A DNA stretch of 64,000 nucleotides from Marinibactrum halimedae (GTDB lineage Bacteria; Pseudomonadota; Gammaproteobacteria; Pseudomonadales; Cellvibrionaceae), in contig NZ_JAJQVM010000025.1 in assembly GCF_021234875.1 (NCBI RefSeq), positions 1-64,000 of the forward strand, given 5' to 3'. The notes beneath the pieces are model-generated. The model was not told the origin of the DNA. It did not search any database and saw only the letters and a list, made by a program, of their open reading frames with translations. Below, piece by piece: positions 57,763 through 64,000 of this stretch; the stretch's first letter is position 1; every line of letters begins with the position of its first letter. The position numbers and the translations under genes are program-made.

Positions 57763-58980
57763 ATGGCAACAGCAGCAACCGACAGCGTTTTTACCTACAA
57801 AGGCATAGACAAAAAAGGCAACAAAATACAAGGAGAAGTCAAAGGCGCCAGCTCAGCATTGGTAAAAGCCCAATTGCGTAAAAAGGGCATTATACCTGGG
57901 CAGGTACGCAAAAAGGCCAAACCCTTATTTGGCAATGGTGGAAAGCCCATAAAGCCTATCGATATTGCAATTTTTACTCGTCAGATGGCCACCATGATGA
58001 AAGCTGGCGTACCCTTAGTACAAAGCTTTGATATTGTTGCTGATGGCTTAGAGAATCCAAGCCTCAGAACCTTAGTTTTAGGAATTAAAGAGGAGGTGGC
58101 CGCAGGTAACGGTTTTGCATCCGCTTTACGGAAACAACCTAAGTACTTCGACGAGTTATTTTGCAACCTAGTGGAATCAGGTGAACAATCCGGTGCGCTA
58201 GAAACCATGCTCGATAGGATTGCTACCTATAAAGAAAAAACAGAGCAAATGAAGGCTAAGATTAAAAAAGCTCTTACCTATCCAATCGCTGTTTTAGTGG
58301 TCGCATTTATTGTTACCGGTATTTTACTGGTAAAAGTAGTACCGCAATTTGCAGAAACTTTCTCTAGCTTTGGAGCAAACTTACCGGCATTTACGTTATT
58401 TGTATTAAGCTTATCCGAGTCAGTCCAAGAATGGTGGCATATTATTTTAGTTGGTGTCACTGCTTTTGGATTTGGTTTTGGTGAGGCTAAGAAACGTTCC
58501 AAAGCGTTCTCTTATGCAGTGGATAAATATATATTAAAGGTTCCCATTATGGGGAAAATAGTTTATGAATCCATCGTTGCTCGCTTTGCACGAACTCTTT
58601 CCACCACTTTTGCGGCAGGCGTTCCATTAATTGACGCCCTAGAATCTGTTTCAGGTGCAACTGGAAACGCGCTTTATGCAGAAGCAACTTTGAAAATAAA
58701 AGACGAAGTCTCTACCGGTATTCAGTTAAACGCTTCTATGAGAGCCACCAATATGTTTCCCTCCATGCTCTTACAAATGACAGCCATTGGTGAAGAATCC
58801 GGAGCTTTGGATGAAATGCTCGACAAAGTGGCCCAGTTTTATGAAGAGTCGGTTGATAATCTCGTTGATAACTTAACCACTTTAATGGAACCGATGATTA
58901 TGGCCATATTGGGTGTTTTAGTGGGAGGACTGATGGTGGCCATGTACTTACCTATCTTCCAAATGGGCCAAGTGGTATAA
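57763..58980 (+). CDS. pilC: Type IV pilus inner-membrane platform protein PilC
   Basis: 405 residues. Two GspF domains (IAIFTRQMATMMKAGVPLVQSFDIV near 68 and VARFARTLSTTFAAGVPLIDALESV near 270) with three transmembrane helices (around 170, 220 and 375). It couples PilB movement to pilin insertion. In the pilBCD operon. Confidence 0.97.
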   Translation: MATAATDSVFTYKGIDKKGNKIQGEVKGASSALVKAQLRKKGIIPGQVRKKAKPLFGNGGKPIKPIDIAIFTRQMATMMKAGVPLVQSFDIVADGLENPSLRTLVLGIKEEVAAGNGFASALRKQPKYFDELFCNLVESGEQSGALETMLDRIATYKEKTEQMKAKIKKALTYPIAVLVVAFIVTGILLVKVVPQFAETFSSFGANLPAFTLFVLSLSESVQEWWHIILVGVTAFGFGFGEAKKRSKAFSYAVDKYILKVPIMGKIVYESIVARFARTLSTTFAAGVPLIDALESVSGATGNALYAEATLKIKDEVSTGIQLNASMRATNMFPSMLLQMTAIGEESGALDEMLDKVAQFYEESVDNLVDNLTTLMEPMIMAILGVLVGGLMVAMYLPIFQMGQVV

Positions 58981-59046
58981 CTCAAGTCCTATAACTACAA
59001 CTACAAAAATAGATACCGACTACAACCGATAGGATAACGCCCCTTC

Positions 59047-59925
59047 ATGTCGTATTACCTTTCTCAACCGCTGGTCTTAGTACCAGCGGTTTTTATTTTG
59101 GGCCTTCTGATTGGCAGTTTTTTAAACGTCGTGATTTATCGACTGCCTAAAATGATGGAAGACGAATGGCGAGATCAATGCTGTGATTTATTAGAGCAAC
59201 CCAAGCCTGAAAAAAACGAACGTTTTGATTTACTTTTCCCCGCCTCCACCTGCCCAGAGTGTGGCCATAAAATTCGCCCTTGGGAAAATATCCCCGTGAT
59301 TAGCTATTTGTTTTTAAAAGGGGCGTGCAGTAAGTGCAAAACAAAGATTTCAATACGCTACCCCTTGGTGGAATTAGCCACCGGAGTACTGAGTGGTTTT
59401 GCCGCATTGTATTTTGGCTTTACTCCACAACTGTTGGCGGTATTGATATTAACTTGGACGTTAATCAGCCTGACGATGATTGATGTAGACCATCAATTAC
59501 TGCCAGATTCTATGACGTTACCGTTAATGTGGTTGGGCCTTTTACTCAACAGCGGCGCGTTTTTTGGTGTGGGTTTGTTTACGGATTTGCACAGCTCGCT
59601 GTATGGGGCGATGGCGGGGTATTTATCACTATGGTCGGTGTATTGGCTGTTTAAATTGATTACCAAAAAAGAAGGCATGGGCTTTGGCGATTTTAAATTA
59701 CTGGCCGCGTTGGGCGCCTGGATGGGCTGGCAGTATTTGGTACTGATTATTTTACTGTCGTCTGCTGTGGGCGCGATTTTGGGTATTGGTGCGATACTCT
59801 TGCAAGGCCGCGATAAAGCCAAACCCATTCCTTTTGGGCCGTATTTAGCCATTGCCGGCTGGATTGCTTTACTGTGGGGAGAGGAAATTATTACCCGTTA
59901 TTTGCAGATGGCGCAGGTTGGGTAA
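59047..59925 (+). CDS. pilD: Prepilin peptidase and N-methyltransferase PilD
   Basis: 292 residues. N-terminal FILGLLIGSFLNVVIYRLP, the four-Cys zinc loop (CPECGHKIRPWENIPVISY, then CSKCKTKI), and the two catalytic Asp in MIDVDHQLLPD (~145) and GFGDFKLLAALG (~217). It cuts and methylates PilA and related pseudopilins. Normal length; third gene of pilBCD. Confidence 0.97.
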   Translation: MSYYLSQPLVLVPAVFILGLLIGSFLNVVIYRLPKMMEDEWRDQCCDLLEQPKPEKNERFDLLFPASTCPECGHKIRPWENIPVISYLFLKGACSKCKTKISIRYPLVELATGVLSGFAALYFGFTPQLLAVLILTWTLISLTMIDVDHQLLPDSMTLPLMWLGLLLNSGAFFGVGLFTDLHSSLYGAMAGYLSLWSVYWLFKLITKKEGMGFGDFKLLAALGAWMGWQYLVLIILLSSAVGAILGIGAILLQGRDKAKPIPFGPYLAIAGWIALLWGEEIITRYLQMAQVG

Positions 59926-59980
59926 ACCCACTCCGCATCAACCCAACCTTCATATCGAACGCATACTGATAAAAACATAA

Positions 59981-60080
59981 AATAGGTGGCTTTCCTTTCA
60001 AGACCTTCGTCGGCAGGACGCCGACGCAGAGCGTACAAGGACGTATTTACAGCGTGTCTTGAAAGGGAAGTCGCCTGTTT
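59981..60080. repeat. ~100-bp imperfect palindromic element between pilD and coaE
   Basis: The ends AATAGGTGGCTTTCCTTTCA and GTCTTGAAAGGGAAGTCGCC pair over about 24 bp (20 matches). Inside is CGTCGGC-AGGAC-GCCGACG and the words GCGTACAAGGACGTATTTAC. Such structured elements occur in many copies in some marine gammaproteobacteria; here only one copy is visible. Confidence 0.6.
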
Positions 60081-60110
60081 CCAAGTTCTAATCCATTCTT
60101 AACGTATTTT

Positions 60111-60713
60111 ATGAATTCTTTACAGCCTTTAAAAATTGGATTAACCGGCGGAATTGGCAGCGGTAAGTCGGCGGTGGTTGATCAATTCATTAAACTCGGT
60201 ATACCGGTGATGGATGCAGACGATGTGGCACGCGACGTCGTTGCGCCCGGTGAACCCGCATTGGAAAGTATTTTTGCGTACTTTGGTGAGCATTTACGAT
60301 TAGACAATGGCGAGTTAAACCGCAAAGCTTTACGTGAGTTAGTCTTTACCAACAAAGATAAAAAAACGTGGCTTGAACAATTATTGCACCCGTTAATTCG
60401 CCAACGCATCAGCACTTTTTTAAACACCGACCACCCCCATTATTGTGTATTGGCCTCACCCTTATTGATTGAAACTCAGCAAACGAAAATGGTGGACAAA
60501 GTCGTGGTGGTGGATGTGCCAGTCGAAGTTCAACTGCAACGGACCGTTCACCGTGATGGTAGTAACCAAGAATTGGTGCAAAAAATCATAGATAGCCAAA
60601 TAGATCGCACTGCCCGCTGCAAACAAGCGGATTTTATTCTGGATAACAGGGGCTCATTCGACGCACTGGCAGAACAAGTAAAAGCCCTTCATGAACAACT
60701 CGTAAGAACATGA
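60111..60713 (+). CDS. coaE: Dephospho-CoA kinase
   Basis: 200 residues. P-loop GLTGGIGSGKS at 9-19, the family DADDVARDVVAPGEPAL, and ASPLLIETQ, LQRTVHRD. It catalyses the last step of CoA synthesis. The gene is conserved after pilD in this order. Confidence 0.96.
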   Translation: MNSLQPLKIGLTGGIGSGKSAVVDQFIKLGIPVMDADDVARDVVAPGEPALESIFAYFGEHLRLDNGELNRKALRELVFTNKDKKTWLEQLLHPLIRQRISTFLNTDHPHYCVLASPLLIETQQTKMVDKVVVVDVPVEVQLQRTVHRDGSNQELVQKIIDSQIDRTARCKQADFILDNRGSFDALAEQVKALHEQLVRT

Positions 60714-60734
60714 ATAGCAACGTGAGTAACTAAC

Positions 60735-60941
60735 ATGAGTAACAAAGCCACCCTCGTACAATGCCCCACTTGCCAAACCAAGATTGAGTGGAGTGAAAAA
60801 CACCCGAACCGCCCTTTCTGTTCTGAGCGCTGCAAGCTGATTGATTTGGGGGAGTGGGCCAGTGAAAACCGCCGTATTCCCGGCTCAAATGAAATGAACG
60901 ATGTGTTCTCAGAGGAACTGATCAATTCAGTAGACTATTAA
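60735..60941 (+). CDS. yacG: DNA gyrase inhibitor YacG
   Basis: 68 residues. Four-Cys zinc finger [20 protein letters not shown] ... [12 protein letters not shown], the whole protein as usual. It binds GyrB and inhibits gyrase in E. coli. Co-transcribed with coaE (21-bp gap). Confidence 0.95.
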   Translation: MSNKATLVQCPTCQTKIEWSEKHPNRPFCSERCKLIDLGEWASENRRIPGSNEMNDVFSEELINSVDY

Positions 60942-61158
60942 TCTGTAGACTATTAAACAGACAGTTCAACAGACCATTTAGTAAGGCATCTAGCAGACCA
61001 TCGAGTAGCGCACTTAGTAGACAACGCAATAGGCTAGGATTGACTCAAATGAACTAAAACTATGGATAGTTATCACACGTTCAACAATATAATTTTTAAG
61101 ACGTAAAAAATTCATCATTGATAAAAATAAAAACCTAGGCGACCAAAGGAGAATGTTT

Positions 61159-64000
61159 ATGCCACGTTTGCTGGACTTTAAAGGGTTTTTGCCGTTCGTT
61201 ACGATTGTGTTTCTTAATGCGTTTGTGGATCTTGGCCATAAGATTCTCATCCAAAACACCATTTTTAAAGTCTACGATGGCAGCACACAGGTGGTACTCA
61301 CCGCCATTATCAACGCGTTTATTTTGCTGCCTTTCATTCTTCTGTTTTCCCCTTCCGGTTTTATTTCAGACAAGTACCCCAAGCATCGTGTTATGCAGCT
61401 TTCCGCTGCCGCCGCTGTGGTGATTACCCTCTTGATTACCGTGTGTTATTACTCTGGGTGGTTTTGGGCGGCTTTTGGGTTAACGTTGGCGCTGGCTGTG
61501 CAAAGCGCCATTTACAGCCCCGCCAAGTACGGCTACATTCGCGAATTGGTAGGCAAAGAGCCCTTAGCCCGTGCCAACGGCGCAGTGCAAGCCATTACCA
61601 TCACCGGCATTTTATTAGGCACGTTCGTCTTTTCGGGCTTTTTTGAGTTTCTAATCCCCAAGCCCCTAATTCAAGACACCAGCAACATCATGACGCACGT
61701 GGCCCCCGTCGGTTGGTTACTGGTGGCGTTATCGGTGGTGGAATTTGTGCTTAGTCAAAAATTACCCGAAAAAAGCCAATTGGATGAATCCAAAACCTTT
61801 TCAATTCAGTCTTACGCCAACCTCACCTATTTAAAACGTAACCTATCGACCCTTACGGGGCGACGCAGTATTTGGGAGGCCATTATCGGGTTGGCCACGT
61901 TTTGGGCGATTTCTCAGGTGCTACTGGCCACCTTTCCCGCTTTTGCTAAAGAAGTGCTCGCCGAAACCAATACGCTCAAAATACAGGGCATTCTCGCTTG
62001 CAGTGGTTTGGGGATTATTATCGGCTCGACCATTGCTGGGCGAATGTCGAAACGCCATATTGAAACTGGGCTAATCCCGGTGGGTGCGGCAGGCATTACG
62101 ATTTTATTGCTGGTGATACCCACACTCGGCAGCCTCACGTCGATGGCGCTGGCCTTTTTATTGGTGGGCGTGATGGGCGGTATGTTTATTGTTCCCTTAA
62201 ATGCCTTAATTCAGTACAACGCCCACGAAGAGGAAATGGGCACCGTCCTGGCAGGGAATAACTGGATACAAAACGTCAGCATGTTGGGCTTTTTGTTCCT
62301 GACCATCGCGCTGGCCGCACTGAACGTACCCAGCCAGTACATTATTGCGCTGCTTGCCGTGGTGGCGTTCTTCGGTGCCGGGCATACAGTGCGACGCTTA
62401 CCGCACTCCTGCGCACGTATTGTGGCCGGTACCTTTTTCCGCCAGCGCTACCGCATTCAAGTAGAGGGGTTTCGTAACCTTCCCGCTACCGGTGGGGTAC
62501 TGTTATTGGGTAATCACATCAGCTGGATTGATTGGGCTTTAGTGCAAATTGCCAGCCCCCGCCCGGTGAATTTCGTGATGCTCAGAGCCATTTATCAGCA
62601 CCCGGTGTTAAAACCCATTTTGCGTATGTTCAACGTCATCCCCATCGCCAAAGGCTACAGCGAACAGGCACTAGAGACGGTAAACCAAAGGCTGGCCAAC
62701 GGTGAAGTGGTATGTTTATTCCCAGAAGGGGCAATCAGCCGCAATGGCCAATTGGGCAAATTCCATACGGGTTTTGAAAGAGCCACCAAAGGGCTCACCG
62801 ACGAACAAGCCGTAGTGGTGCCGTTTTACCTCCATGGGTTGTGGGGAAGTCGCTTTTCACGCTCCACACCGAAGTTACGAGAGGCCCGCGCACCCGTCGG
62901 TCGACGCCGTGACTTGATCGTGGCCTTTGGTAAACCATTGCCAATCAGCACCACGGCGACCGAACTCAAACCCAAAGTCTTCGAGCTGTCTATTTCCGCT
63001 TGGGAAGAGTACACCAGCGCCCTCCCCACTCTAGCTGAACAGTGGCTAATGACCGCACGACGATTTAGCCGCAGTACCGCCGCGCTGGACTACGACGGCG
63101 AGCACGTTAGCTACCGAAAATTGTTAGTCCTGAGTTTATTGGTGGCGCGTTCGTTGTCTGGACGTTACCGAGGCAAAGGAGACAGCACAGGCCAGGCCTC
63201 CAAACCGGCGTCTATCGGGATTCTTTTACCCTCAAGCTGCGCTAACCTCTGCGCGAATTTTGGCGCCTTACTGAGCCAAGAAGTGGTGGTGAATATTAAC
63301 CCCCATTTGGATACCCACTTTACCATTCAAAGCTTAAAAGAAGCCGGGGTAACCATGGTGTTATCCAGCGATCAATACCTCGAACAATTGCAAGAAAAAG
63401 GGATTTCTCTTGCACCACTGCAAGAGGCGTTTGTGTTTTCCAATATTGAAGACCTTATCGGACGCTTCCGCCCAACCAGCTTTTGGCTTATCGATGCTAT
63501 TTCTCGCATTATGCCCAATCCTTTATTGCTGAGAATGTTTTCGGGTAACTTTTTTGACCCGTTACCCAGCCCCAACGATACCGCTGTGATTATTCACACG
63601 AGCGGCAGTGAATCTGCGCCCAAAGGCGTACAACTTTCTCACCGCAATGTCTTAACCAACTGCAAACAGGTTAGCGACGTATTAAACGTTCAAGAAGAAG
63701 ATTCTATTCTGGCCAATATTCCGCCTTTTCATGCGTTTGGTTTCACCGTTACGACGTTAATGCCGCTACTGGAAGGGATACCTGTGGTGTGTCAGGCAGA
63801 CCCAACCAATACACTGGAGCACGCTAAAGCCATCGCTCGCCATCAAGTAAGTTTGTTATTCAGTACCGATTTACTGCTTCACAAACTTTCGTTTAATGAA
63901 AAAATCGACCCACTTATGTTGCAATCATTACGAGCAGTGATCAGTGGCAGTGATAAGTTACGGCCACATACCCGCGAAGCGTTTCAGAAAAAATTTAATA
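61159..64000 (+). CDS. Aas-like fusion: MFS transporter + acyltransferase + acyl-ACP synthetase (3' end outside window)
   Basis: Open through the window edge, at least 947 residues. Start ATG at 61159 is 7 bp after AAGGAG; an earlier ATG at 61153 is too close to it. Residues ~1-420 are a 12-helix MFS lysophospholipid flippase (LplT-like). The PlsC acyltransferase follows with NHISWIDW (H-x4-D near 452) and FPEGAISRNG (near 525). From about 640 an AMP-binding enzyme carries HTSGSESAPKGVQLSHRN (near 814) as P-loop. In E. coli lplT and aas are separate genes; here they are joined. It would import lysophospholipids and re-acylate them, useful beside the phospholipase pldA. Confidence 0.92.
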   Translation, partial: MPRLLDFKGFLPFVTIVFLNAFVDLGHKILIQNTIFKVYDGSTQVVLTAIINAFILLPFILLFSPSGFISDKYPKHRVMQLSAAAAVVITLLITVCYYSGWFWAAFGLTLALAVQSAIYSPAKYGYIRELVGKEPLARANGAVQAITITGILLGTFVFSGFFEFLIPKPLIQDTSNIMTHVAPVGWLLVALSVVEFVLSQKLPEKSQLDESKTFSIQSYANLTYLKRNLSTLTGRRSIWEAIIGLATFWAISQVLLATFPAFAKEVLAETNTLKIQGILACSGLGIIIGSTIAGRMSKRHIETGLIPVGAAGITILLLVIPTLGSLTSMALAFLLVGVMGGMFIVPLNALIQYNAHEEEMGTVLAGNNWIQNVSMLGFLFLTIALAALNVPSQYIIALLAVVAFFGAGHTVRRLPHSCARIVAGTFFRQRYRIQVEGFRNLPATGGVLLLGNHISWIDWALVQIASPRPVNFVMLRAIYQHPVLKPILRMFNVIPIAKGYSEQALETVNQRLANGEVVCLFPEGAISRNGQLGKFHTGFERATKGLTDEQAVVVPFYLHGLWGSRFSRSTPKLREARAPVGRRRDLIVAFGKPLPISTTATELKPKVFELSISAWEEYTSALPTLAEQWLMTARRFSRSTAALDYDGEHVSYRKLLVLSLLVARSLSGRYRGKGDSTGQASKPASIGILLPSSCANLCANFGALLSQEVVVNINPHLDTHFTIQSLKEAGVTMVLSSDQYLEQLQEKGISLAPLQEAFVFSNIEDLIGRFRPTSFWLIDAISRIMPNPLLLRMFSGNFFDPLPSPNDTAVIIHTSGSESAPKGVQLSHRNVLTNCKQVSDVLNVQEEDSILANIPPFHAFGFTVTTLMPLLEGIPVVCQADPTNTLEHAKAIARHQVSLLFSTDLLLHKLSFNEKIDPLMLQSLRAVISGSDKLRPHTREAFQKKFN

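Overview
This is a stretch of chromosome from a gammaproteobacterium, probably marine and related to the Pseudomonadales, Cellvibrionales or Oceanospirillales. The basis is gene order and family type: metG divergent from apbC with dcd nearby, a FinR-like LysR gene divergent from fpr, pilA/pilBCD-coaE-yacG, and a type I-F CRISPR-Cas locus whose repeat resembles that of Pseudomonas aeruginosa. I assign no genus.

Layout. 1-133: end of an IS5-type insertion sequence that has cut the 5' part off a large membrane-protein gene (to 3878). 4075-14732: two giant secreted proteins on the minus strand, an SpvB/RHS protein and a coiled-coil protein. 15424-25204: mostly housekeeping genes (an AraC regulator, a flavoprotein, LysR/fpr, an oxygenase, arfB, dcd, pldA, apbC). 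25436: metG. 27559-29356: a probable type VI secretion nuclease effector and its immunity protein. 29498-42255: the complete type I-F CRISPR-Cas locus. 42602-49504: an FG-GAP protein, then an RHS polymorphic toxin with a small membrane protein behind it. 49705-50308: a RelE/NadS-type toxin-antitoxin pair beside nadC. 51506: a nucleotide-sugar dehydrogenase. 52864-60941: the type IV pilus cluster with coaE and yacG. 61159-end: an Aas-like fusion protein that runs off the window.

Most important observation. The I-F locus is split between cas2-3 and csy1. The gap holds four small genes (a one-helix membrane peptide, a GNAT-like protein and two tiny charged proteins) that lead into csy1-csy2-csy3-cas6f. 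On the opposite strand there is a one-spacer mini-CRISPR (37774-37860): two degenerate repeats that keep the Cas6f hairpin, one through a compensatory base change, around a 31-nt spacer. That spacer partly matches two tandem 24-bp repeats (37655-37712). Each match has a CC PAM, and positions 6, 12, 18, 24 and 30, the positions Cascade flips out, are mismatched in both. The nearer match covers a good -35/-10 promoter for the small-gene/csy operon. This looks like a crRNA-like guide that directs the Csy complex to repress its own operon (CreR-like), the membrane peptide and GNAT gene (CreTA-like), or both.

The CRISPR array has 46 repeats and 45 spacers, is read on the minus strand, and is separated from cas6f by a strong terminator. 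Several toxin-like modules surround the locus, so 27-50 kb behaves as a defence and competition island inserted among conserved genes.
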